Shown here in pieces: positions 35,110 to 44,041 of a stretch of 64,000 nt of DNA; the first letter of the stretch is position 1, and every line of letters starts with the position of its first letter. The notes beneath the pieces are model-generated. The model made no database searches. It was not told the origin of the DNA and was given only the letters and a program-made list of their open reading frames with translations. The translations under genes and the position numbers were made by a program. Source of the stretch: Anaerolineaceae bacterium (GTDB lineage: Bacteria > Chloroflexota > Anaerolineae > Aggregatilineales > Phototrophicaceae); NCBI GenBank assembly GCA_028818375.1, contig JAPPOB010000010.1, forward strand, positions 930,001 to 994,000. Reading direction: 5' to 3'.

Positions 35110-35994
35110 ATGAACGCTTTTACTCCGGGTGCAAATGTGCTGGTTGTGGATGATGAAGGGGCGATACGCTATTCGATCAGCCGGACCCTGCAGCGCGTCG
35201 GCTACCAGGTGAGTCAGGCGGCCGATGGTGAACAGGCGTTGGCATCCCTGCGGCACAGGAATTATGACGTTGTGTTGACGGATATTCGTATGCCCGGCCT
35301 AAGCGGCACGGAGTTGCTGCGCAGCATTCGACAGCATGCCAGCGATGCCATTGTCATCATGATGACCGGTTACGCCAGTCTTGAAACTGCGATTGAGGCT
35401 CTGCAACTCGGCGCCAGCGATTATCTTGTCAAGCCCTGTTCCAGTGAAGAGTTGCGCGCCAGTGTGGCGCGGGGCGTGGAACGTGCAGCGACCCGGCAAC
35501 GCCGTCAGGGCCTGCTGGACGCGCTGCGCAGCAACCTCGATGAGTTGATCCATGCCAATGTGAATCTCGCGCCCGACCCTCAGCAGGACCCCGGACCCGA
35601 TGACCTGGAGGAATTCGTCGCTGATTCGGAGGCAAGCGCCAGCGGGCCGCCCGGACGCAACCTGAAGCTGGGCCCCTTGACGATCTATCCCGGTCGCTAC
35701 CAGATTGAGATCAGGGACCGCCCGGTTGACCTGACTCCGACCGAATTCGATTTGTTGCTGTATCTGGCGGCACACCGTGATCGTGTTGTCTCCTGCAAGG
35801 AGCTGGTGCGAGAGGTGCGCGGCAACCAGCTGGATGAGAGCACCGCTCGCGACGTCATTCGCCCGCACATCAGTAACCTGCGACGCAAGCTCAAGCAGCA
35901 GGACCCGGGCGTCCAGTTGATAGACAACGTTCGCGGCGTGGGCTATCGCCTGAGCAATTCCGGCGGCCAGGGGTACACGCCCCCGGCCCCCTGA
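35110..35994 (+). CDS. Two-component response regulator (REC + OmpR-type winged helix)
   Basis: Protein of 294 residues. The receiver domain has the acidic pair D14-D15 (VVDDEG), phospho-acceptor D58 (LTDIRMPG), the MMTG threonine and the LVKP lysine. A linker of about 70 residues with an acidic stretch leads to a winged-helix DNA-binding domain (about 185-285) with LTPTEFDLLLYLAAHRDRVVS and VRGVGYRL, OmpR/PhoB type. The receiver resembles NtrC-type receivers. No sensor kinase is adjacent, so its signal is unknown. A TTG at 35089 could extend it by seven residues. Confidence 0.9.
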   Translation: MNAFTPGANVLVVDDEGAIRYSISRTLQRVGYQVSQAADGEQALASLRHRNYDVVLTDIRMPGLSGTELLRSIRQHASDAIVIMMTGYASLETAIEALQLGASDYLVKPCSSEELRASVARGVERAATRQRRQGLLDALRSNLDELIHANVNLAPDPQQDPGPDDLEEFVADSEASASGPPGRNLKLGPLTIYPGRYQIEIRDRPVDLTPTEFDLLLYLAAHRDRVVSCKELVREVRGNQLDESTARDVIRPHISNLRRKLKQQDPGVQLIDNVRGVGYRLSNSGGQGYTPPAP

Positions 35995-36047
35995 CGACAC
36001 TACAACCGCCGCGCGTCAGGTCAGGGACTGGATACACAAGTCGCATA

Positions 36048-36053
36048 TATAAT
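36048..36053 (+). promoter_or_regulatory. Consensus -10 overlapping the first ATG of the Clp-like gene
   Basis: TATAAT overlaps an in-frame ATG at 36052. The predicted transcription start is about 36060-36061, exactly at the next in-frame ATG, which suggests a leaderless mRNA. No good -35 is seen. Confidence 0.45.
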
Positions 36054-36060
36054 GGCGGGC

Positions 36061-38310
36061 ATGTCCGGCGCACTGAATCCTGACCTGCTGGCGAATGATT
36101 TTGCCACAACCCTGAGAGCCGCTGCCCAACTTCAACGGGAGTTTCGCCAGGCCACCCTGATGCCGGAGCTGATTCTGCTGGCCCTGCTGAGGCAGGGGAA
36201 TTCGACGGCAGAAGCAGTGTTGTCCGAGTTTCGTTCCAGACGCGGACTTGACCTGGAGCAACTCGAGCGACAGGTACAGCTTGCCTGTGCCAACCGCAGG
36301 GACCCGGGCGGGAGGCTTGTCCATGTCCTGGCGGACGGGCGCCGCGCCACGCTTTCTCGACAATCAATAATTCTGATTGACGACGCCCTGGAGGAAGCCA
36401 GGCGCCGCGACACCAGTTGCGTGGACTGCGACCACATTTTGCTTGTCCTTGCCAGCGACAACATCAGCACCAGCGGACTGCTGCGGCCGCACGGGATCAC
36501 AGCGCGCACAGTGGCCGACGTGATGAACAGGTTAAACCGGCCGGCGGCCGGCGCGCAGACGACGCCTGATCGCGCAGAAAGCGGCTCATCCCCGCCATCG
36601 GAAGGATTCTCCGTTTACGAGCGCGAAGACCTGTTGCGCAGCATGCTGACGATCATCAACCAGACGGTCAACCGACACCTTGTCCTGGTCGGCCCGGCGG
36701 GCGTGGGCAAGCGTAGCCTCGCCCTCGGCCTGGGGCAGCTCATCGCCAGGAGAGATGGACCAAGGGGCATCACCAGGGTAGTGCAGATCGCCGAAGATGA
36801 ATTGCTGGACGACGACCCTGCTGCCTTGCGCAGGGCACTGGCGCAGGCGCGGGGAGGGATTCTCTTCCTGCCCCACCTGCAGCGCTTTCTGGGCAGGCCA
36901 GGGGTGGCGCAATTCAGTCGCTGTTCATCGATCGTCCTGAAGACCTTGCTGGCCAATGATCCGGTAATCATCGCCACCACCGGCGACAACGACTGGAACG
37001 CCCGGCTGTGCCTCGAACCAGGCGTCAGTGAAAACTGCCAGGTGCTGCAGGTGCCGCAGCCCTCGAACCGGGAAACGCTGCAAATACTGCGCGCGCTCAA
37101 GCCCCGACTGGAACGTGACTATCAGTTGCGGATCAGGGATGAAGCCCTCAATGTGGCGATCAGCCTGGCAAGACGGCATCTGTCAGCAACCCCCTTGCCC
37201 CGCAGTGCGGAGAATTTGCTGCACCGCAGCGCCGCCATGGTCAACACCGGCCGGCAGACTGGCCCTGCCCGGCGGTCAGAACGCGACGACAGCCCGGAGC
37301 TGGACGCCGACGATTTGCGGCTCTGCGCCAGCCAGATGACCGGCGTCCCGGTCAACCAGTTGGGTGAAGACGAACGCCGTCGTTACGCCAGCCTGACCGA
37401 CTATCTGAAACAGCGCCTCATCGGCCAGGACCAGGCGGTGCAGGCCGTCAGCCGCGCTATCCGTACGGCCCGCGTAGGCCTGAAGGAACCGCAACGCCCT
37501 GTCGGCGCGTTTCTGTTCCTCGGCCCCACCGGCGTCGGCAAGACCGAGCTGGCGCGAACTCTGACCGACTTCATGTTCGGTGACGAGCAGGCCATGCTGG
37601 CGCTGGACATGAGCGAATTCAAGGACGAATCGAGCATCAATCGCCTGTTGGGGTCCCCCAGCGGTTACGTAGACAGCGACGCCGGCGGCCAGCTCACCGA
37701 GCGCGTGCGCCGGCAGCCTTGGCTCCTCGTCCTGTTTGACGAGGTTGAGAAGGCCCACCCGCGCATCATGGACCTCCTGTTGCAGATGATTGAGGAAGGT
37801 CGACTGACCGATGGCCGCGGCCGCAGCGCCTCTTTCAGTGAGACCGTCCTGATTCTCACCAGCAATCTGGGTTCCAGAGACCTTGCCATTCCCGTCATCA
37901 CCGATGCGGCGCGGGAGGCGGCCATGGAGCAGGTGCGCACCTGGTTCCGGCCGGAACTGCTGAACCGTCTCGACGAAATCGTCATGTTCAACGCGCTGTC
38001 CGACGACGATCTGGGCGCGATTCTGAAGCTGATGCTGGCTCGCGAGCAGCAACTGGCTGCGGAACGGGGCCTGCAGCTGGAATTCGGAGGCGGCGCCCTG
38101 CAATGGCTGCAACAACAATACGATGAAATTCAGTATGGTGCGCGTCCCTTGCTGCGGATTATTCGCCGTCACGTACGTGTGCCACTGGCCGACTATCTGC
38201 TGAGCGCGGATGCGCCGGCCAACAGCAGGATTGGTATCGATGCCGACTCTTCCGGGCTGACCTTCGTTACAATCGATGCTGACGGCGCCCAGGCCCCCTT
38301 GCTGGAATGA
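36061..38310 (+). CDS. ClpA/ClpC-like AAA+ unfoldase with degenerate first ATPase domain
   Basis: Hsp100-type protein of 749 residues. A Clp_N repeat region covers about 1-150. The first nucleotide domain has GPAGVGKRS (about 211-219, K kept but T replaced by R), and where Walker B should be it reads ILFLPHLQRF, lacking the DE pair. The second domain is intact: GPTGVGKTELART (488-500) and LLVLFDEVEKAHP, with SPSGYVDSDAGGQLTE and RPELLNRLDEIV. There is no coiled-coil M domain, and no IGF/IGL ClpP-docking tripeptide is seen after LTSNLGSR. So it may work without ClpP, powered by the second ring only. ATG 36061 is chosen because the -10 covers 36052. Confidence 0.88.
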   Translation: MSGALNPDLLANDFATTLRAAAQLQREFRQATLMPELILLALLRQGNSTAEAVLSEFRSRRGLDLEQLERQVQLACANRRDPGGRLVHVLADGRRATLSRQSIILIDDALEEARRRDTSCVDCDHILLVLASDNISTSGLLRPHGITARTVADVMNRLNRPAAGAQTTPDRAESGSSPPSEGFSVYEREDLLRSMLTIINQTVNRHLVLVGPAGVGKRSLALGLGQLIARRDGPRGITRVVQIAEDELLDDDPAALRRALAQARGGILFLPHLQRFLGRPGVAQFSRCSSIVLKTLLANDPVIIATTGDNDWNARLCLEPGVSENCQVLQVPQPSNRETLQILRALKPRLERDYQLRIRDEALNVAISLARRHLSATPLPRSAENLLHRSAAMVNTGRQTGPARRSERDDSPELDADDLRLCASQMTGVPVNQLGEDERRRYASLTDYLKQRLIGQDQAVQAVSRAIRTARVGLKEPQRPVGAFLFLGPTGVGKTELARTLTDFMFGDEQAMLALDMSEFKDESSINRLLGSPSGYVDSDAGGQLTERVRRQPWLLVLFDEVEKAHPRIMDLLLQMIEEGRLTDGRGRSASFSETVLILTSNLGSRDLAIPVITDAAREAAMEQVRTWFRPELLNRLDEIVMFNALSDDDLGAILKLMLAREQQLAAERGLQLEFGGGALQWLQQQYDEIQYGARPLLRIIRRHVRVPLADYLLSADAPANSRIGIDADSSGLTFVTIDADGAQAPLLE

Positions 38311-38365
38311 CGGGGCATGGCAATTCACAGGTTTTCGCTGTGGGTAGTTCCCGAGGAGTCAACCC

Positions 38366-39793
38366 ATGACCATCAAGCTGGATCCCGGCATCTTTCGCGC
38401 CTACGACATTCGCGGCACCGTCAGCGGTGACAATCCGCAACTGACGCCGGCGCTGGCGGAGCGCGTGGGGCGCGCGCTGGGCACCGCCCTGCAACGGGAT
38501 TTCGGCAGCGACATGGTGTACGTCGGTCGCGACAACCGCCCGTCCTCGGCCGGTTTGCAAACTGCGATAATCGCCGGCCTCAGTGAGACCGGCACGGACG
38601 TCACGGACATCGGCGAAGTGCTCACGCCCACGGTCTATTTTGCCTCCGCCAGCCATGGTGATGCGGGGGCGGGCGTCATGATCACCGGCAGCCACCTGGA
38701 CGTACGCTACAACGGCATCAAGCTCGCCTATGGCGCGCTGGCCATGGCCGGAGAGCAGATCACCAACCTGCTGGACCTGGTGCGCAGCGGCGAATTCGTC
38801 AGCGGCGCCGGACACGTGACGCAGGACCACGACATGATTCGCCGTCACATGGCTGCCATTCAGGGCAAGGTCAACATGGCGCGCCCGCTGACAGTCGTGT
38901 TGGATGCCGGCAACGGCCTGAGTGGCACCTGGGTGCCGCCGGTATTGCGCGCGCTCGGCCTGAAGGTGCATTGCCTCTATTGCGAGTCGGATGGCACCTA
39001 CCCCAACCATCTGCCCAATCCCGAAGACCCTGAAATGACCCGCGACCTGGAGGCCATGGTGCTGGAGACAGGCGCGGACGTCGGTCTGGCCTTCGATGGT
39101 GACGCCGATCGCGCCGGCTTCATCGACGAGCGTGGCCACCACGTGGCCGCCGACCGGCTGCTGGCGCTGCTGGCCCGTGACCTGTTGCAGCGTCAACCCG
39201 GCGCGACAATCGTCTTTGACGTCAAGGTCACCCAAACGCTTCCGGAACTTATCGTCCAGTATGGCGGCGTGCCGTTGATGTGGCGCACGGGCCACAGCCT
39301 CATGAAGCAGAAAATGCACGAGGTCGGTTCGCCCCTGGGCGGAGAGGTCAGCGGTCACCTGTTCACCGGCGAAGACTACTTCGGCTTCGACGACGCGCCC
39401 CTGATCGCGCTCAAGGCCCTGCAGATTTTCGCGGCCTCGGACCGGCCCGTCTCCGCCCTGTTTGATGATATTCCGCAGCTGCCAGCCACGCCGGAAATCG
39501 TGCTGACTGCGCCGGACGACCAGAAATTTCGCATCATCCAGGAAATCCGTGACGAACTGGCGCGCGACCATGAGGTCGTGGACATCGACGGCGTGCGGGC
39601 CAGTTTCGAGCATGGCTGGGGTCTTGTGCGCGCCAGCAACACCCAGCCGGCCATCACCCTGCGCTTTGAGGCGCAGGAACGCTCGCAGGTCGCCGACTAC
39701 ATTCGTCGCTACAAGGCGCTGCTTGACCGCTATCCATCGGTGGACCAGGGCAAGCTGCTGGACCAGTTGCGGGCATTCAACGAGCCCGCATGA
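38366..39793 (+). CDS. Phosphomannomutase/phosphoglucomutase
   Basis: Alpha-D-phosphohexomutase of 475 residues that interconverts hexose 6- and 1-phosphates, feeding nucleotide-sugar and glycogen synthesis. The catalytic phosphoserine loop reads TGSHLDVRYNGIK (S109) where most relatives have TASHNP-x-x-NGxK. The metal loop DGDADR is at 244-249, GGEVSGHLF is the sugar-binding loop and RASNTQPAITLRFEA the phosphate-binding loop. A GAGGAG site precedes ATG 38366. Its stop overlaps the methyltransferase start (ATGA). It could supply glucose 1-phosphate to the glgC gene in this window. Confidence 0.9.
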   Translation: MTIKLDPGIFRAYDIRGTVSGDNPQLTPALAERVGRALGTALQRDFGSDMVYVGRDNRPSSAGLQTAIIAGLSETGTDVTDIGEVLTPTVYFASASHGDAGAGVMITGSHLDVRYNGIKLAYGALAMAGEQITNLLDLVRSGEFVSGAGHVTQDHDMIRRHMAAIQGKVNMARPLTVVLDAGNGLSGTWVPPVLRALGLKVHCLYCESDGTYPNHLPNPEDPEMTRDLEAMVLETGADVGLAFDGDADRAGFIDERGHHVAADRLLALLARDLLQRQPGATIVFDVKVTQTLPELIVQYGGVPLMWRTGHSLMKQKMHEVGSPLGGEVSGHLFTGEDYFGFDDAPLIALKALQIFAASDRPVSALFDDIPQLPATPEIVLTAPDDQKFRIIQEIRDELARDHEVVDIDGVRASFEHGWGLVRASNTQPAITLRFEAQERSQVADYIRRYKALLDRYPSVDQGKLLDQLRAFNEPA

Positions 39794-40515
39794 GCCCGGA
39801 GCCCGACCAACGGCAAATCTATGCCAGCGAAGCCGCCCGTTACGAGCGACTCGTCGCCGCCGAGGACTGGTGTGGGCGTTTGCTTCCGGCCATCGCCGAC
39901 GTCGTGCCGCTGGCCGGCGCCCATGTTGTCGAGGCGGGCGCCGGCACCGGCCGCCTGACGCGCCTGCTGAGCCCCTGTGTGCGGTACGTCCACGCCCTTG
40001 ATCGTTCCGGCCACATGCTGCGCCATGCCCGCGGGCTGCTGCAGCGCGAGTGCCGGGGCAACTGGTCTCTGGCCATCGCAGACAACCAGGACCTTCCGCT
40101 CGGCAACCGTTGCGCCGATATCGCCATCGCCGGCTGGAATTACGGCCACAGCACGGTTTGGAACAAAAGGGGGTGGCGCGTGGAGGTCGGCCGGGCGCTG
40201 GGCGAAATGTTGCGCGTCCTGCGTCCCGGCGGCACAGCCATCATCCTCGAGACTTTGGGCACGGGCAGCAAGACGCCCCGGCCCCCTACGGAGAATCTGG
40301 CCGCCTATTATCGTTGGCTGGAAACGGAGCGTGGTTTTGCGCGGCGCTGGTTACGCACGGACTATCGCTTTGGCTCCAGGCAGGAGGCCAGGGAATTGCT
40401 GGGTTTTTTCTTCGGCGAGGAGTTTGCCAGTCAGGCGCCGCTGTCCGCGTCCTGTGTGCTGCCGGAGTGCACGGGACTTTGGTGGCGCCGCGCGTCGGAC
40501 AAACCCCTGAGGTAG
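39790..40515 (+). CDS. Class I SAM-dependent methyltransferase
   Basis: Protein of 241 residues with a Rossmann methyltransferase core. Motif I is VVEAGAGTGRLTRLL (about 46-60), an acidic residue follows in VHALDRSGHML, motif II lies around ADIAIAGWNYGHS, and motif III is RVLRPGGTAIIL. This resembles the UbiE/BioC-type Methyltransf_11 group. The substrate is unknown. It is coupled to the phosphohexomutase by an ATGA overlap, and its 3' end overlaps the convergent ORF at 40431-40784. Confidence 0.83.
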   Translation: MSPEPDQRQIYASEAARYERLVAAEDWCGRLLPAIADVVPLAGAHVVEAGAGTGRLTRLLSPCVRYVHALDRSGHMLRHARGLLQRECRGNWSLAIADNQDLPLGNRCADIAIAGWNYGHSTVWNKRGWRVEVGRALGEMLRVLRPGGTAIILETLGTGSKTPRPPTENLAAYYRWLETERGFARRWLRTDYRFGSRQEARELLGFFFGEEFASQAPLSASCVLPECTGLWWRRASDKPLR

Positions 40516-40784
40516 CGTTCGGAGGCGAGGCGCAGTTCCCGCACCGGGAAATCGTCGGGCGTCGGAACCAGGAGTTGCAGCGGGCCCGCGTTACTGATGT
40601 AAAGCAGGCAAGGCTCCTGATGAACGCCGGTCTCCAGCAGATACAGGCGCGCCGGGCCGGGCCCTGCGCCGTCGCCGGCCAGCGCTTTCAGACTGGACCA
40701 GGTGATTTCGTCCAGTTCCCCGGCCCGCCCGATTGCTTCCTGTTCGCGCAGCAACAGAGCGAAGCGTGCGCCGGTTTCCCGCAC
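40431..40784 (-). CDS. Hypothetical protein, possible distal part of the receiver-like gene
   Basis: ORF of 117 residues starting at GTG 40784, in the same reading frame as the receiver-like gene upstream and separated from its TAG stop (40836-40838) by 17 sense codons. The sequence GARFALLLREQEAIG...LYLLETGVHQEPCLLYISNAGPLQLLV has the alternating pattern of a Roadblock/LC7 module, an assignment by appearance only. The reading frame overlaps the methyltransferase gene on the other strand by 85 bases. It could be a separate gene, a read-through extension, or the remnant of a gene interrupted by a nonsense mutation. Confidence 0.5.
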   Translation of the reverse strand: MRETGARFALLLREQEAIGRAGELDEITWSSLKALAGDGAGPGPARLYLLETGVHQEPCLLYISNAGPLQLLVPTPDDFPVRELRLASERYLRGLSDARRHQSPVHSGSTQDADSGA

Positions 40785-40835
40785 CAGGTCGGCCAGTTCA
40801 GGCCCGGCCGAAGCGTCGCCACCGGAGTCCCCCGC

Positions 40836-41321
40836 CTAGTCTGAAAGCCCTTCGAGGGAGCCCATTGACTCCTGCTCCGCCGTTGCCTGCCGTGGCCCAG
40901 GCTCACTGGCGCCAGCCGACTCTGTCATGCCCCCGTCGCTGTAGAGTCGCAGAAAGTCGGGTTCACTGACGTAGCGCCAGTTGCCGGCATCGCTCTCGTT
41001 GCCGGCCAGCGGCTCCAGCGGCGCATCGGCCAACGAACTGGCGGCGGGTTCCAGGCGGGCCAGCGCTGCCTCAAGTCCGGCGTCGCGCGCGCTGCACAGC
41101 ACGGGCACGTCGTAACCGTATTCGTGCAACTGACGGGCAAGCGCGGGGCCCGCCTGCGCTTCGGCGCTGTCCAGCAGAACCAATCCCCGCGGTCGCGCCT
41201 GCCGAGCTGCGTCCTCGTCGCGCACAATGGTCACCCGCCATGCGCCCCGTTGCGCCAGAGCAATACCCAGGGCCGGGCCATACTCCACCGCGTCGCTGAT
41301 GATCAGGAGTTCTGTACTCAT
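40836..41321 (-). CDS. Receiver-like protein without output domain
   Basis: Protein of 161 residues. The first ~90 residues resemble a CheY-type fold: LLIISDAVEYGPAL, then VTIVRDEDAARQ, GLVLLDSAEAQ (candidate phospho-Asp) and YGYDVPVLCSARD. The usual DD pair at the first strand is reduced to a single D and the conserved Lys is not evident, so it may be a pseudo-receiver. The rest is acidic and low in structure, ending LEGLSD before a TAG. The next gene on the same strand continues in frame. The lipoprotein gene lies nine bases upstream. Confidence 0.6.
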   Translation of the reverse strand: MSTELLIISDAVEYGPALGIALAQRGAWRVTIVRDEDAARQARPRGLVLLDSAEAQAGPALARQLHEYGYDVPVLCSARDAGLEAALARLEPAASSLADAPLEPLAGNESDAGNWRYVSEPDFLRLYSDGGMTESAGASEPGPRQATAEQESMGSLEGLSD

Positions 41322-41330
41322 ACCAACGCC

Positions 41331-42539
41331 TCAATTGCGGGAGACGGTGACTTCCAGCCTTGTACTGTTGTTGCCTTCATCGCCTTCGCTGACCTCGTCA
41401 TTGCTGTCAACCGTTGCCACGAGAACGACGCTTTCATCAGCGCTGAATGCCACCTCGTGCGAAAAGGAAATACTTTCACCCGGGCCCAGACCGCCGACAA
41501 CCTCGACCAGGGGGTCTGAATCAGGGATGCCGCCCAGTCTGACGCGGAAGCCCCCGCTTGCCGCGGCGCCCCTGTTGCTGACCGTGACTTCATAGGTGGC
41601 AGAAACTGAAGAGGAGCCCCGTTCCAGCGTCAGCGAAACCGGCCCGCGCAGGTTGGCCACGATCAGGTCCGCCCTGTCCGACCCCTCAGCGTTGCCGCCG
41701 TTGCCGGCGTTCCCCGCATTCTCCTGCGGGGCGGCAGGTGGCTGCTCCGCCGCCGCGGTCGTGGGCGCCGGTTCGCCGGGCGCCGCCGTGGGGGCCTCTG
41801 GCTCCGGCGGGGGCAGCGCCTGTATATTGGTGCAATCGCCATAAACACTGACAAACTGCTCGCTGGTATTGTCAGGGTTGTGGCCCGCGACCCAACCGGC
41901 AGTCCCGTCCCGCAGCCGGACCTGCCACCAGGAATCATCCACCAGACGCGCCAGCACCGGCACCTGGTCACCGGAAGCCAGCGTGGTGACGCGCCTGAAA
42001 CCGGTGCCGGCGTTGACCCGTACGTTGAGCGGGACGTTGGTCAACACGCGGCAGGTGGGATCATTGGGGTCGATGACGGGCACCTCCGGCAGCGGCACTG
42101 CCGTGGCGAGCACCTGACTGCGATTGGCGCGCACCTCAAGAGTCACGCCGTTCGGGTCCCCCGCCACGTTGCCACGCCAGGCCACGACCTCCAGTTCCAG
42201 CCTGCCGGTGACCACCGGCCGATAGTCCAGGGTGATCGGCATGCTGCGATTGCCGGCGGGCGATTCCGATGACACGGTGCGCACGATGCGGTCGTTGGCC
42301 ACAAGATGCACGCGGGTCACGCCCTCGGCATCGCTGGCCTGGCCGCGAATGAGAATGTCTGTGCCCACCACCACTTCAGCGCCATCCAAAGGCGCGCTGA
42401 TGCTGACCTCCGGTTTACTGGCGCTGGCGGTCGCCACGGCGGGCGGCAGAGACGTAGGTTGCGGACGTTCGGTGGTGAGATTGCAGGCGCCCGACAGCAG
42501 CGCTGCCAGCAGCAGGACGTGTCGGGCTTTACGGCTCAT
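41331..42539 (-). CDS. Lipoprotein with SH3b and CARDB-like domains
   Basis: Exported protein of 402 residues. The signal peptide ends in the lipobox LLSGAC (C19). An Ig-like domain (about 42-135, SISAPLDGAEVVVGTDILIRGQASD) is followed by a bacterial SH3 domain (about 165-220, LNVRVNAGTGFRRV...WWQVRLRDGTAGWVAG). A Pro/Ala/Gly-rich linker leads to a CARDB-type beta-sandwich (about 295-400, VSNRGAAASGGFRVRL...DEGNNSTRLEVTV). Such modular proteins bind cell wall or other surface polymers; no enzyme domain is visible. Confidence 0.8.
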   Translation of the reverse strand: MSRKARHVLLLAALLSGACNLTTERPQPTSLPPAVATASASKPEVSISAPLDGAEVVVGTDILIRGQASDAEGVTRVHLVANDRIVRTVSSESPAGNRSMPITLDYRPVVTGRLELEVVAWRGNVAGDPNGVTLEVRANRSQVLATAVPLPEVPVIDPNDPTCRVLTNVPLNVRVNAGTGFRRVTTLASGDQVPVLARLVDDSWWQVRLRDGTAGWVAGHNPDNTSEQFVSVYGDCTNIQALPPPEPEAPTAAPGEPAPTTAAAEQPPAAPQENAGNAGNGGNAEGSDRADLIVANLRGPVSLTLERGSSSVSATYEVTVSNRGAAASGGFRVRLGGIPDSDPLVEVVGGLGPGESISFSHEVAFSADESVVLVATVDSNDEVSEGDEGNNSTRLEVTVSRN

Positions 42540-42604
42540 GCCGTTTCCTTCGACAAAGGGCTGTTGCCGCTCATTCCTGCCATCAGCAAGGCGAGAAGTC
42601 GCGC

Positions 42605-43978
42605 TCAGCCGCCGGGGGACAGCGCAAGCGGAACTGCCTCCGGCTGCGCCAGGCGTCCCTGCAGGCTCCAGGGGCCGGTCCAGGTGACCTCGATATCGAC
42701 GACCTGACCGCGACGGTCGGCGTCGTCTTCGAAAAACACGAGGCGATTCTGCGGCGTACGACCGCGCCAGCGTCCCTTGCTACGCTCCTCCAGCAGCACG
42801 GGAACCCGCTGACCCAACCAGCGCGCGTTAATCTCCGCCAGGATGCCTGCCTGCAAATCTTCCAGCGCGCGGTGACGGCGTTTCTTTTCCGCCTCGCTGA
42901 CGTCGTCTGGCATTTTGCGGGCGCTGAGCGTGTGGGGCCGCGGACTGTATCGCGCCAAATGGGCCTTGTCGAGGCGCAATTCCGCCAGCAGGTCGTACGT
43001 TCGCTGGAACCGGGCCGCGCTTTCCCCAGGAAATCCGACGATGATGTCGGTGTTAATCGAAACATCCGGCACACGTTCGCGAATGCGTTCAATCAGGCGA
43101 CGATAGTCCCCCGCCGTATAGCCGCGTTTCATGCGCCGCAGCACCTCGTCATCGCCGGCCTGCACCGGGACCTCAATGTGCGGCATGACGCGCGGCAGTT
43201 CGGCCACAGTGTCCAGCAGACGGTCCGTCATCCAGTTGGGGTGGCTGGTCAGGAAGCGGATGCGCTCCAGCCCGCATGCATCAGCCGCGCCATGCACCAC
43301 GCGCAGCAGGCCCGCCAGGTCCGGCCCGTCGTCGACGTCCATGCCGTAGCGATCGACGATCTGCCCCAGCAGCGTGACTTCCTTTACGCCCTGATACGCC
43401 AGACTGCGCACGTGGGCCACGATTTCTCCGACGCTGCGACTTCGCTCCACCCCACGGCGGAAAGGAATGATGCAAAAGCTGCAGGCATGGGAACAGCCGT
43501 GCACGACGGGCACATGCGCGCTGACCAGGTTGCCCTGCTCCAGGCGCGGCAGCAACAACTCACCGTCCTGCAGGGCGTCGCGACGGGCGCGGGCCGCACC
43601 TTCCTCCGCCAGGACGGAGTTTTCGTCCTTGCGCGCAGCGAGAAAACGGGTCATCGGCGCCGGGTCCGAAGGCGCCATGAAAACGTCGACGAAAGGCAAT
43701 CGTTGGCGCAGCGCCAGGGGATCCCGTACACCGACCATACAGCCCATGACGCCGATTATTTTCTGCGGTTCGGCCTCTTTCACCTTGCGCAGGGCAAGCA
43801 GTCGCCCCAGGCCCTTGTCCTCGGCGCTCTGACGCACCACACAGGTGTTGACCACGAGAATGTCCGCGCTCTGCGGGTCGGCGGCGGCATTGTGCCCCTG
43901 GCGCTCAAGTTCCGACGCCAGGCGCTGCGAATCCGCCACGTTCATTTGGCACCCGAGGGTCCAGATGTGATAGGTCAT
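42605..43978 (-). CDS. miaB: tRNA-2-methylthio-N6-dimethylallyladenosine synthase
   Basis: Radical-SAM methylthiotransferase of 457 residues that modifies A37 of tRNAs reading UNN codons. The N-terminal UPF0004 domain has the auxiliary cluster cysteines C10, C46 and C80. The radical-SAM motif is C162-x3-C166-x2-C169 in HGCSHACSFCIIP. VTLLGQIVDRYG, NTDIIVGFPGE and a C-terminal TRAM domain follow. GQ-IVD replaces the usual GQNVNSY of MiaB, so assignment to MiaB rather than another methylthiotransferase is likely but not certain. ATG 43978 matches the family N-terminus. Confidence 0.88.
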   Translation of the reverse strand: MTYHIWTLGCQMNVADSQRLASELERQGHNAAADPQSADILVVNTCVVRQSAEDKGLGRLLALRKVKEAEPQKIIGVMGCMVGVRDPLALRQRLPFVDVFMAPSDPAPMTRFLAARKDENSVLAEEGAARARRDALQDGELLLPRLEQGNLVSAHVPVVHGCSHACSFCIIPFRRGVERSRSVGEIVAHVRSLAYQGVKEVTLLGQIVDRYGMDVDDGPDLAGLLRVVHGAADACGLERIRFLTSHPNWMTDRLLDTVAELPRVMPHIEVPVQAGDDEVLRRMKRGYTAGDYRRLIERIRERVPDVSINTDIIVGFPGESAARFQRTYDLLAELRLDKAHLARYSPRPHTLSARKMPDDVSEAEKKRRHRALEDLQAGILAEINARWLGQRVPVLLEERSKGRWRGRTPQNRLVFFEDDADRRGQVVDIEVTWTGPWSLQGRLAQPEAVPLALSPGG

Positions 43979-44041
43979 GCGCCGCCGCCCGCCAGCCCTC
44001 ACGCGATTGTAGCCCCTGGCCCCCGCAGAATCAATCCGGCC

